Of a stretch of DNA of 64,000 bases, positions 18,545-25,988 are shown piece by piece. A program made the translations under genes and the position numbers. Every line of letters begins with the position of its first letter. Positions within the stretch are counted from its first letter, which is position 1. Under the pieces are notes generated by a model that ran no database searches, was not told the DNA's origin, and worked only from the letters and a program-made list of their open reading frames with translations. This DNA is from Lachnospiraceae bacterium (GTDB lineage: Bacteria > Bacillota > Clostridia > Lachnospirales > Lachnospiraceae), in contig JAILPS010000009.1 of NCBI GenBank assembly GCA_024699325.1, positions 62,001 to 126,000 of the forward strand. Reading direction: 5' to 3'.

Positions 18545-18575
18545 GGGGCGCGGCCGTTTGGCTGCGCCTATTTAT
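18545..18575 (+). terminator. Rho-independent terminator after the UPF0210 gene
   Basis: GGCGCGGCC (18547-18555) pairs with GGCTGCGCC (18560-18568) with one G-U pair, across a GTTT loop, followed by TATTTAT. It ends the ACT-UPF0210 unit. The T-tract is short but the stem is very GC-rich. Confidence 0.8.
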
Positions 18576-18589
18576 GTTGCAACATAAAT
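18570..18589. promoter_or_regulatory. Perfect 20-bp palindrome, probable operator over the -35 box
   Basis: ATTTATGTTGCAACATAAAT is a perfect 10+10 inverted repeat with no spacer. It contains the -35 hexamer TTGCAA of the promoter for the downstream AI-2E family gene. A dimeric repressor bound here would block RNA polymerase. It also abuts the terminator hairpin of the previous gene. The regulator is unknown. Confidence 0.6.
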
Positions 18590-18605
18590 CGATAAATGTT
18601 ATAAT
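18577..18605 (+). promoter_or_regulatory. Sigma-A promoter for the AI-2E family gene
   Basis: -35 TTGCAA at 18577-18582, a 17-base spacer, and an extended -10 TGtTATAAT with the hexamer at 18600-18605. The start codon at 18634 is 28 bases beyond the -10. Confidence 0.75.
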
Positions 18606-18633
18606 AGACGAAATATTTTTACGGGAGAGAACT

Positions 18634-19932
18634 ATGCTTAAGGGGAAGAAACCATATTTTGTTGTTGCATTTGGCGTAGTGCTGTATGTGCTTCTGACAC
18701 ATGTAAGTGTGATATATCATTTTGTGAAACATGCGCTGGGACTGGCGCTTCCAATAGTTGTGGGATTTATTCTGGCGTTCGTGTTAAATGTTCCCATGAC
18801 CATGCTTGAAAAACTCTTTGATAAGAATAAGGTTTTCAGGGAGAAGCTTAAGAGAAGTACCAAGCATAAGATTTGTCTGTTTATAACCCTTGTGGTTATA
18901 GGTGTCATCATTTACTTTATCATCAGACTGCTGGTTCCACAGGTCAAGTCATCCTTCATGAGTCTCTATGATATGCTGAAGGTTAAGGTCCCTGAGTTCT
19001 TAGCCATGTTAAGGTCCTATGGTCTGGACACCACTATAATCGAGAAGGTCACATCGTCATTTGACCTTAACGCTCTGACTAATGCGGGCAGCGCCGTAAG
19101 TTTTATCTTCGGTTTTGCATCATCGGTTTTCAGCATTTTCGTGACAATATTTGTGGCAATCGTTATATCTGTTTACTGTCTGTTTGAGAAGGATAGTTTA
19201 AAGTTAAACTTTAAAAAGTTTCTCTACGCCATGTTTTCTGAGAGAGTGGCACACAACATAAGCTATGTAGGAAGACTTATCAAGGAGACCTACTTCAACT
19301 TCTTCTCAGGGCAGGTTATAGAATCTGTGATTTTGGGACTTCTGATGCTCACAACCCTGTCGCTGTTTCAGATACCGTACGCGGGTCTCATAGCACTTCT
19401 GACGGCTGTGTCAGCATTTATACCGTATGTGGGAGCATTTTTATCATGCGGCGTGGGATGTCTGCTGCTGTTAGTCATCGACCCCGCGAAGGCGATACTT
19501 TGCCTCATAGTTTACGAATGCACTCAGCTTTTTGAGAACCAGATCATATATCCTCACGTTGTGGGCAACTCCGTCGGATTATCAGCGCTGTGGACTCTCG
19601 TGGCAGTGGTTATCGGCGGCAGCATGTTTGGTGTTGTGGGAATGATCTTCTTCATACCTCTCATGGCTGTATGTGTAGAGCTCATATCTAAATACACAGA
19701 TAAGAAGCTCAGGGAGAAGAACCTCGTCGTCACAGTCAACGGCCAGGAGCATGTGACAGAGGATAATAATGAAGTTGACACGCTTGCAGAAACCATCGTT
19801 GAGACCATGAAGAAGGACGAGCCGGTTATCCATGTGAAGGATGCTGATAATGTGGTTCCTGTGACAAACAACGTAACTAATGACAACAAAAACTATACAG
19901 TTAAGCGCAAAAGAGATAAGCGCCGAAGGTAG
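18634..19932 (+). CDS. AI-2E family (TqsA/YdiK-type) transporter
   Basis: A 432-residue polytopic membrane protein of the AI-2E exporter-like family. It has a helical hairpin near the N-terminus, a soluble stretch around residues 95-160, then a run of about six helices containing the family's IPYVGAF segment and a QLFENQIIYPHVVGNSVGLS motif near residue 300. The cytoplasmic C-terminal tail is polar and ends Lys/Arg-rich. Family members export AI-2 or exchange ions; the substrate here cannot be told. I use ATG 18634 behind GGGAGAG rather than an earlier ATG at 18574 that falls in the promoter region. Confidence 0.88.
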   Translation: MLKGKKPYFVVAFGVVLYVLLTHVSVIYHFVKHALGLALPIVVGFILAFVLNVPMTMLEKLFDKNKVFREKLKRSTKHKICLFITLVVIGVIIYFIIRLLVPQVKSSFMSLYDMLKVKVPEFLAMLRSYGLDTTIIEKVTSSFDLNALTNAGSAVSFIFGFASSVFSIFVTIFVAIVISVYCLFEKDSLKLNFKKFLYAMFSERVAHNISYVGRLIKETYFNFFSGQVIESVILGLLMLTTLSLFQIPYAGLIALLTAVSAFIPYVGAFLSCGVGCLLLLVIDPAKAILCLIVYECTQLFENQIIYPHVVGNSVGLSALWTLVAVVIGGSMFGVVGMIFFIPLMAVCVELISKYTDKKLREKNLVVTVNGQEHVTEDNNEVDTLAETIVETMKKDEPVIHVKDADNVVPVTNNVTNDNKNYTVKRKRDKRRR

Positions 19933-19937
19933 GAATT

Positions 19938-20963
19938 ATGAAAACATTCAGAGAAATATGGAGAATAATAACTCTCAAATATAAGGACGACAACGCAAAC
20001 AAATGTAAGAGATATGCATTTCTTAGCATGACCATCTGTATCGCCGCATCCATCATGCTTGTTCAGAACATGATGATTAATTCGAGGGCGATGATGATTA
20101 CCTCCATTATTCTGGTGGTGGGCTCGCTTATCTCTATGTTTTCTGCATATGTGTTTAAGATGGGAAGGCTCAGCTCTTTTCTGCTGGCCGCGCTTCTTAT
20201 CGGGGTGTTCACCGTATTTCCTATAACGGGTGGCAATGAGGGCTTCGCTCCGCTGTGGCTGCTTCTCATCCCTATGTTTAGCGTAAGTCTGTTTGGCGTC
20301 TGGATGGGACTGTTTATGGCTCTGTATTTTATGGTGCTTTTAATTGTCTTATTCTACACACCTCTTAATGTTATGGTGAAGGATCTGTACACATCGAACT
20401 TCCTTATGCGTTTTCCTGTGCTTTATATCGTGGACGTGTTTGTCGCCATGTATATTTCCTTCCGAACAGAGTATTACTACAATAAGGTTATCATCGCAAG
20501 CTATACGGATGACCTGACCAAGATTTACAACAGAAGATTCTTCCTGGAGAGTGTTGAGAAAGAGATTAAAAACAACAACGATTTCTGTATTGTTGTTATG
20601 GACGTTAACGGCCTGAAGGTCACCAACGATACTCTCGGACATGCGGCAGGAGATGAGCTTCTTCAGACCGTGCCCAAGGTTTGTAAGCGCGCATTTGGCA
20701 ATTCTGTTATTATGGCCAGAATGGGCGGAGATGAATTTGCTATACTTTCCAACGAGAGCAGGGAAGCGGTCGAGAAAAAGATTGCCAAAATGAACGAATA
20801 TGCCAAGGAAAACAAGGGCAATCTTGTGGACTCAATCTATATCTCCACAGGAATAGCCTCAACCGCTGAACATAAGGATTTGAATATTGAAGAGTTATAC
20901 AGATTAGCTGACAGTATTATGTATGAGGAGAAGGCTGCGTTCTACAGTAACAGGCAGGCCTGA
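19938..20963 (+). CDS. Membrane-anchored diguanylate cyclase (GGDEF domain)
   Basis: Predicted to make cyclic di-GMP from two GTP. Of its 341 residues, about 25-185 form five to six membrane helices with no recognised sensor domain, and a full GGDEF domain follows from DDLTKIYNRRFF. The active-site motif GGDEF is at residues 263-267, and the metal/substrate segment MDVNGLKVTND is present. The allosteric inhibition site (RxxD, normally just before GGDEF) is replaced by GNSV, so product feedback at that site is unlikely. It starts five bases after the AI-2E family gene. No EAL or PilZ protein is encoded in the window. Confidence 0.9.
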   Translation: MKTFREIWRIITLKYKDDNANKCKRYAFLSMTICIAASIMLVQNMMINSRAMMITSIILVVGSLISMFSAYVFKMGRLSSFLLAALLIGVFTVFPITGGNEGFAPLWLLLIPMFSVSLFGVWMGLFMALYFMVLLIVLFYTPLNVMVKDLYTSNFLMRFPVLYIVDVFVAMYISFRTEYYYNKVIIASYTDDLTKIYNRRFFLESVEKEIKNNNDFCIVVMDVNGLKVTNDTLGHAAGDELLQTVPKVCKRAFGNSVIMARMGGDEFAILSNESREAVEKKIAKMNEYAKENKGNLVDSIYISTGIASTAEHKDLNIEELYRLADSIMYEEKAAFYSNRQA

Positions 20964-20972
20964 CTATAATTA

Positions 20973-22100
20973 ATGGACAGAATCTTAAGGTTTGTCAAAA
21001 AGGAAGCCATGCTGGTGGTGGCCATCATTGCGGCTGTTGTCTCAATGTTTATCACACCGCCAGACGTGGCTCTTATAGGTAAGATTGACTGGAGAACGCT
21101 TGCAACGCTTTTTATGCTTCTAAGCGTTCTCGATGGTTTTAAGAGCGAGAATCTCTTCCTGCCGGTCATTAAGTTTACGGACAGGATAGGTACACAGATT
21201 GGATTAAGTTTTTTTCTGGTATACGGCGTGTTTTTTACGTCCATGTTTGTGACTAACGACGTATCGCTCATCATATTTGTTCCTCTTACGATTATGCTTT
21301 TTCGAGGGCGCAAAACAGAGAAATACATACTTCCGATCCTCGCCATGGAGAACATCGCGGCCATAAGAGGTTCACTTCTGACACCCTTTGGCAGCCCGCA
21401 GAATCTATTTCTGTATTCCAACAGCGGAATAGATTTTGGAAGTTTTATTCTTATGATGCTTCCCCTGTGCGCGGGAAGTTTTCTGCTGATAGCCATATTT
21501 ATATTGTTCATCTACAGAGACATTCTCGGCAGGGACAGAGCAGTCATAACAAGCACGACGGATGTGTGGGAGAAGGATAGAAGAGTTAAGAGAATAGTCT
21601 ATCTGGTTCTATTTGCTGTCGTCATCGCATCAATCATAACAAGGACACAGTTTTGGCCATATATCACGGCATTTGTGGTTGTGACGCTTCTAATATTTGA
21701 CAGAAATGTTTTCAGAAGAGTTGACTATGCGCTCCTTGGAACATTTCTGTGTTTTTTCGTTTTCTCGTCAAGTCTTGCATCAAACACGGCTATTGCGGCG
21801 TTTTTGTCAGAAACAGTCGCAGGACATGAATACATATGGAGCATAGGCATAAGCCAGATTATATCAAATGTTCCTGCGTCCATAGTGTTATGGCCGTTTA
21901 CGACAAACCTGAAGGCGCTTATATATGGACTTGACAGCGCGGGACTGGTGACTGTCATTGGCTCGCTTGCGTCAGTCATCAATCTGCGTATCTATACCAG
22001 AGAATACCCGGGGCGCGGCAGGGATTTTATGATTGTATTTGAAAAAGTATCACTTGCATTTTTCATTATTGTTGTATTTTTGCAACTTTTGTTGTTATAA
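20973..22100 (+). CDS. SLC13/CitM-like anion permease
   Basis: A 375-residue membrane protein with about ten hydrophobic helices, resembling the ion-transporter superfamily that includes SLC13, ArsB and CitM. Two repeat-like motifs are seen: FVTNDVSLIIFVPL near residue 90 and SNVPASIVL near 310, the latter characteristic of the family's second half. It is somewhat short for the family (usually 400-470). The start ATG has only a weak ribosome binding site and lies nine bases after the diguanylate cyclase stop, so coupling is likely. The substrate (dicarboxylate, citrate, sulfate or other) cannot be inferred. Confidence 0.75.
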   Translation: MDRILRFVKKEAMLVVAIIAAVVSMFITPPDVALIGKIDWRTLATLFMLLSVLDGFKSENLFLPVIKFTDRIGTQIGLSFFLVYGVFFTSMFVTNDVSLIIFVPLTIMLFRGRKTEKYILPILAMENIAAIRGSLLTPFGSPQNLFLYSNSGIDFGSFILMMLPLCAGSFLLIAIFILFIYRDILGRDRAVITSTTDVWEKDRRVKRIVYLVLFAVVIASIITRTQFWPYITAFVVVTLLIFDRNVFRRVDYALLGTFLCFFVFSSSLASNTAIAAFLSETVAGHEYIWSIGISQIISNVPASIVLWPFTTNLKALIYGLDSAGLVTVIGSLASVINLRIYTREYPGRGRDFMIVFEKVSLAFFIIVVFLQLLLL

Positions 22101-22112
22101 TGGAGGCGTTTT

Positions 22113-23048
22113 ATGGCGGACAAGATTAAAACAGTGGCGGTGCTTGGCGTCGGAGCGGTTGGAAGCTATATGTTCTGGGGACTTAGCGCAAAGCCTGACG
22201 TTAGAGTCTTCGTTATCGCAGAGGGCGAGAGAGCTACAAGACTTAAAACCCAGGGATTGGTCATCAACGACGAGCAGTATTATCCTGCCGTTAAGTCGGC
22301 ATCTGAGGCCAGAGGCGTTGATCTTTTAATAGTTTCAGTCAAATACACTGCGCTTAGAGAGAGCCTGGACGATATTAAAACCATAGTCGGACCTGACACG
22401 ATTGTTTTAAGTCTGATTAACGGCGTGGACAGTGAGGACATAATCGCTGAGGCGATAGGCTATGAGAGGATAGTTCATTCGCTTATATTTATCGCCAGCG
22501 AAAGACGTGGCAACTGCATAAGATTTGATGCAGAGGCAACCATAGGAGTTGTATACGGCGAGAAGAATTTGAGCACAGGAACATATAAAACAGACAGGCT
22601 GTCAGAAATGTTTGAGGGAAGTATGCTGCACACGAGATGTTCTGATGACATCATATCTGAGATATGGGGGAAGTTCAGACTTAACGTTCCCAGCAACCAG
22701 ATTCAGGCGGTTATAGGCTGTGGATTAGGCGCATATGTTGATAGCGCGCACGCAGCATTTCTCAGACAGAAGATGATTGAAGAGGTTGACGCTGTGGCGG
22801 CTAAGCTTGGCATAAGGATTAAAGCTATCGACGAGCTGGCTCTTATCGGCACGAAGGTTAAGAAGCGCGCCAGATACTCAACACTTCAGGACCTGGATAA
22901 CGGCAGGCATACAGAGGTCGATATGTTCGCAGGAGCTATGGTTAGAATGGGCAGGGAGCTTGGCGTTCCCACTCCATATAACGAATATACATACCATCTG
23001 ATTAAGGCCATCGAGGAGAAAAATGATGGAAAATTCAATTATGAATAG
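22113..23048 (+). CDS. panE: Ketopantoate reductase family protein (PanE/ApbA)
   Basis: An NADPH-dependent 2-dehydropantoate 2-reductase-like protein of 311 residues. The Rossmann motif GVGAVGS is at residues 12-18, and the C-terminal helical domain carries the WGKFRLNVPSNQ segment, where the family has its catalytic lysine. PanE reduces ketopantoate to pantoate for CoA synthesis, but the family also includes other 2-oxoacid reductases. No panB or panC lies nearby, so the substrate is less certain than the fold. A TGGAGG site precedes the ATG. The next gene begins 11 bases downstream. Confidence 0.82.
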   Translation: MADKIKTVAVLGVGAVGSYMFWGLSAKPDVRVFVIAEGERATRLKTQGLVINDEQYYPAVKSASEARGVDLLIVSVKYTALRESLDDIKTIVGPDTIVLSLINGVDSEDIIAEAIGYERIVHSLIFIASERRGNCIRFDAEATIGVVYGEKNLSTGTYKTDRLSEMFEGSMLHTRCSDDIISEIWGKFRLNVPSNQIQAVIGCGLGAYVDSAHAAFLRQKMIEEVDAVAAKLGIRIKAIDELALIGTKVKKRARYSTLQDLDNGRHTEVDMFAGAMVRMGRELGVPTPYNEYTYHLIKAIEEKNDGKFNYE

Positions 23049-23059
23049 AGGCGATTATA

Positions 23060-23602
23060 ATGATTAGAGAAGATGCGTATTTACTTGCAAAGGAACTTAT
23101 TGAAGTTGCAAGGCTTAAGGCTGGCAATGTTTTGGTTGTGGGATGTTCAACCAGCGAGGTCTGCGGTGAGAAGATTGGAACGGCTTCTAAGCCGGAGGTT
23201 GCCGAGAACCTGTTTTTGGGCATCAAGCAGGCAGCAGATGAGGCGGGCGTTTACATAGCTGCGCAGTGCTGTGAACATTTGAACAGAGCACTTATCATCG
23301 AGGAGGAGCTTGCTGAGAAAAAGGGCTATGACACAGTCAATGTTGTACCGCAGCCCAAGGCCGGCGGCTCACTTGCAACTATGGCATACAAATACGCCAA
23401 GCATCCTGTGGCTGTAGAGCACATTAAGGCTGACGCAGGAATTGACATAGGAGATACACTTATAGGAATGCATCTTAGGGATGTGGCAGTTCCTGTGAGA
23501 CTCTCAACAGACAGACTGGGCGAGGCACATGTTGTCTGCGCGAGAACCAGAGCTAAATACATTGGCGGTGAGAGAGCACATTACGATCCACTGCTGGGAT
23601 AA
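23060..23602 (+). CDS. UPF0340 (TIGR01440, YwlG-like) family protein
   Basis: A 180-residue protein of the UPF0340 family, of unknown function. It is soluble, with no signal peptide or membrane helix. A VVGCSTSEVCGEKIG stretch sits near residue 27 and a conserved QCCEHLNRALIIEE segment near 70; these cysteines and the His are the most distinctive residues. The C-terminal AHVVCARTRAKYIGGERAHYDP segment, described in parts, ends the fold. Length is normal for the family. It lies between panE and the S1-domain gene with short gaps. I can name the family but not a reaction. Confidence 0.85.
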   Translation: MIREDAYLLAKELIEVARLKAGNVLVVGCSTSEVCGEKIGTASKPEVAENLFLGIKQAADEAGVYIAAQCCEHLNRALIIEEELAEKKGYDTVNVVPQPKAGGSLATMAYKYAKHPVAVEHIKADAGIDIGDTLIGMHLRDVAVPVRLSTDRLGEAHVVCARTRAKYIGGERAHYDPLLG

Positions 23603-23624
23603 TTATTTAAGGGGGGAATTACAT

Positions 23625-24530
23625 ATGGAGACAATGGACGATTACAAGGATATGCTGGAGGCTTCGTTTAAGAAGTTCAGAGTCGGCGACATAGTGAAGG
23701 GAAGGGTAATATCAGTCGATGAGACCAGCGCCATTCTTGATTTTAACTACTATGCTCCCGGCAAAATCTATGCGACGGAGTTTAGCGATAATCCCGCATT
23801 TCAGATCTTAGAGGAGATTAAGGTTGGAGATGAGATAACTGCAACTGTCATCAAAACGGATGACGGCGCAGGCAATATTCTGCTCTCCGCAAAGAGCGCC
23901 AACCATGAGGTTAACTGGGAGAAGTTTGCAGGCTTTAAGGCTGAAAAAACTCCTGTGAGCGTCAGAATATCAGAGGCAGTGAAGGGCGGAGTGACAGCGT
24001 ATCTTGAGGGCATCAGAGGTTTTATCCCTGCATCCAAGCTGGATTTATCCTATGTGGAGGATGAGGACCTTAAGTCATATGTTGGCAAGACCGTAGAGGT
24101 ATTGGTTGTGACTGTCGATGAGGAGAGTGAGAAGCTTATTCTCTCATGCCGCGAGCTTAAGCAGGAGGCTGCGAAGAGGGATTTGGCAGGCCGCGCCGCT
24201 AAGCTTCAGATAGGGGCAATATTTACGGGAACAGTCCAGTCGCTTAAGGATTATGGTGCGTTCGTGGATATCGGAGATGGAATGAGCGGTCTGGTACACA
24301 TTTCCCAGATTCCATATCCCAAGAAACTCACTCATCCTAAATATGCACTTAAGGAGGGCCAGGAGGTCAGAGTCAAGGTGACGAAAGTGGAGAATGGCAA
24401 GGTTAGTCTCTCCATGAAGGATTTAGATGATCCGATGAATAAGGACATCGAGGAGACAGTTACAGAGTATATTGACGAAGAGGCACCTGATAACACGATG
24501 GCTAAACTGCTAAAGAGTTTGGGGTTTTAA
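23625..24530 (+). CDS. S1 RNA-binding domain protein, ribosomal protein S1-like
   Basis: A 301-residue protein with three S1 (OB-fold) domains at about residues 19-87, 105-172 and 193-262. The last is the most canonical, with DYGAFVDIGDGMSGLVHISQI. Short S1 homologues of three to four domains are usual in Clostridia and bind mRNA or the ribosome rather than being an essential subunit as in E. coli. I start at ATG 23625 behind GGGGGGAA; an upstream ATG lies in the preceding gene. A strong hairpin follows the stop. No ispH or cmk gene, the usual companions, is adjacent. Confidence 0.88.
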   Translation: METMDDYKDMLEASFKKFRVGDIVKGRVISVDETSAILDFNYYAPGKIYATEFSDNPAFQILEEIKVGDEITATVIKTDDGAGNILLSAKSANHEVNWEKFAGFKAEKTPVSVRISEAVKGGVTAYLEGIRGFIPASKLDLSYVEDEDLKSYVGKTVEVLVVTVDEESEKLILSCRELKQEAAKRDLAGRAAKLQIGAIFTGTVQSLKDYGAFVDIGDGMSGLVHISQIPYPKKLTHPKYALKEGQEVRVKVTKVENGKVSLSMKDLDDPMNKDIEETVTEYIDEEAPDNTMAKLLKSLGF

Positions 24531-24545
24531 GAGTTATTAATAAGT

Positions 24546-24580
24546 ATAAGACCTACGGCGTTTGCCGTAGGTCTTCTTAT
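24546..24580. terminator. Bidirectional terminator between the S1-like gene and tmcAL
   Basis: AAGACCTACGGC (24548-24559) and GCCGTAGGTCTT (24564-24575) form a perfect 12-bp stem with a GTTT loop. T-rich sequence follows on the plus strand, and the minus-strand copy is followed by TATAC. It separates two convergent genes. Confidence 0.88.
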
Positions 24581-25818
24581 ATGATTATAGTTTGTTTTTG
24601 TTCCTCGCTTATGTATGTGGTTCCTGCCTGAAGGTGTGATAAGAATCTGTGGAGGTTGCCACATCTCAAATCCATGTCAAATATTTCCTCTATGAGAGGC
24701 GCCATATTGTCATCATAGAATTCTGATATGATCTTCTTCCCTGAGCTTGGCTTGCTGATAAGAGGGATAGAGGATTTATCTTTTATGGCTGACAAAATGT
24801 CTGATGCATCCTTCTTAAAACCTAGTATTCGGACATAGGAAGGGTAGTTATGTTCCTTATACAGCCTGACCGTCTCTGATGAGATATCTAGCATGACATG
24901 GCATAAAAACCTGCTCAGTCTGGAAAATGTTATGTTTTTGGGCTGAAGTGTTCTGACAAAATTGTCGTAGCTGTCAGTATTTGCTGTTACTACACACTTA
25001 AGCAGATGCCTTGTCAGTTCTTCGGTGCTGTCTGAGCAGGTGTTTAACTCCTCCTCGGCAGAGGAGAACAGTCTGGATGCGTAGATATTAACCAGACAGT
25101 CGGGATTCATGATAGCTTCCCTGCTTAATATGTCATAGGCTTCTTCAGGCATCAATTCTGATAGCTGTGACAATTCACCTGCAAACACAGAATTTCTGAT
25201 AGCTGTTGCCGAGGCAAAACCTTCAGCTTTAACTACAGTGTCCATATGGCTTACACTTTTTCTGCAGATTACAACAGGCTTGATATCTGAGCCAAAATAC
25301 TTAAGTGCACGCAGATATTCTATGGCTAATAGATTATTGGAGCCGCTTAAAAATGTGGCGTCAGCGCCCATATCCTTAAGCGCCTTCTGTCTGGCAATAG
25401 GGAAGGAGCAACCCTGTTTAAGATATGTTCTAAGCGAAGCCTTATATTCTTCAGGTTCCTGTGAAAAAATGTCTGCAGCAGTTTCTAACAATTCCAGATT
25501 ATCTGTCTCAGCGCCAAATCCTAAATAATCGACAACCCCCAGACTCTTAAGAACGCTGACAGCTCCGAAGGCGAAGAATTCGCTGCTTGCGGTGGCTGCG
25601 ATGGTCGGAATCATGATTACAAGGTCAGCGCCGCCAAGAAGCGCCTGCCTGGTTCTGGCTTCCTTCGGGATGATCGCCGGTTTTCCGCTCTGAACAAAAT
25701 CACCGCTCATGATTATGATAATCCTGTCAGCGCCGGTGCGTTTTTTAACTTCTTCAATAATATATTTGTGTCCATTGTGGAACGGATTAAACTCCGCGAT
25801 TATAGCTGCACATTTCAT
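24577..25818 (-). CDS. tmcAL: tRNA(Met) cytidine acetate ligase TmcAL (YlbM)
   Basis: Acetylates the wobble cytidine (C34) of elongator tRNA-Met using acetate and ATP. The 413-residue protein has the nucleotidyltransferase-like N-terminus AEFNPFHNGHKY, whose HNGH is the HxGH motif, followed by the MSGDFVQSGKPA segment typical of the YlbM group. The start at 25818 has GGAGG seven bases upstream and gives the standard N-terminus; a longer frame to 25866 would run into the promoter. It is one of only three minus-strand genes, divergent from pta, which makes acetyl-phosphate; both use acetate chemistry, though a functional link is only suggestive. Confidence 0.92.
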   Translation of the reverse strand: MKCAAIIAEFNPFHNGHKYIIEEVKKRTGADRIIIIMSGDFVQSGKPAIIPKEARTRQALLGGADLVIMIPTIAATASSEFFAFGAVSVLKSLGVVDYLGFGAETDNLELLETAADIFSQEPEEYKASLRTYLKQGCSFPIARQKALKDMGADATFLSGSNNLLAIEYLRALKYFGSDIKPVVICRKSVSHMDTVVKAEGFASATAIRNSVFAGELSQLSELMPEEAYDILSREAIMNPDCLVNIYASRLFSSAEEELNTCSDSTEELTRHLLKCVVTANTDSYDNFVRTLQPKNITFSRLSRFLCHVMLDISSETVRLYKEHNYPSYVRILGFKKDASDILSAIKDKSSIPLISKPSSGKKIISEFYDDNMAPLIEEIFDMDLRCGNLHRFLSHLQAGTTYISEEQKQTIII

Positions 25819-25845
25819 AGTGATCCTCCATGTTAAAACATTTCT

Positions 25846-25851
25846 ATTATA
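25846..25851 (-). promoter_or_regulatory. Probable -10 box for tmcAL
   Basis: On the minus strand this reads TATAAT, 28 bases before the tmcAL start codon. No good -35 lies at 17 bases, the best match being TTTATC, so the assignment rests mainly on the -10. Confidence 0.4.
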
Positions 25852-25881
25852 TACTGTAAATAGCAAAAGATAAACAATTTT

Positions 25882-25935
25882 TTAACAATATGTTTCTATA
25901 AAAGTACGTACATTGTATACAAAATGTGTTGTTAA
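25882..25935. promoter_or_regulatory. Separated inverted repeat TTAACAA...TTGTTAA in the tmcAL-pta intergenic region
   Basis: TTAACAA (25882-25888) and TTGTTAA (25929-25935) are perfect inverted copies 40 bases apart, and the second covers the predicted pta -35. Each resembles a half-site of the redox repressor Rex, whose normal operator has them facing each other with a short spacer. The inverse orientation and long spacing here make that weak. TTGTATACAA, a 10-bp palindrome, lies between them at 25913-25922. Confidence 0.3.
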
Positions 25936-25957
25936 AAATGAAAAGGAATGCTAATAT
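25929..25957 (+). promoter_or_regulatory. Probable sigma-A promoter for pta
   Basis: -35 TTGTTA (25929-25934), a 17-base spacer and -10 TAATAT (25952-25957). The start codon is 31 bases downstream with a TTGGAGG site between. Confidence 0.55.
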
Positions 25958-25988
25958 AAGACTAATATCGTTGTTTTGGAGGTAAATT

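Noticed and set aside
22072-22101. Promoter-like TTGTAT-18-TGtTATAAT at the end of the permease gene
   Set aside because: Its start site would fall at or after the panE ribosome binding site (GGAGG, 22103-22107), which would leave panE nearly leaderless.
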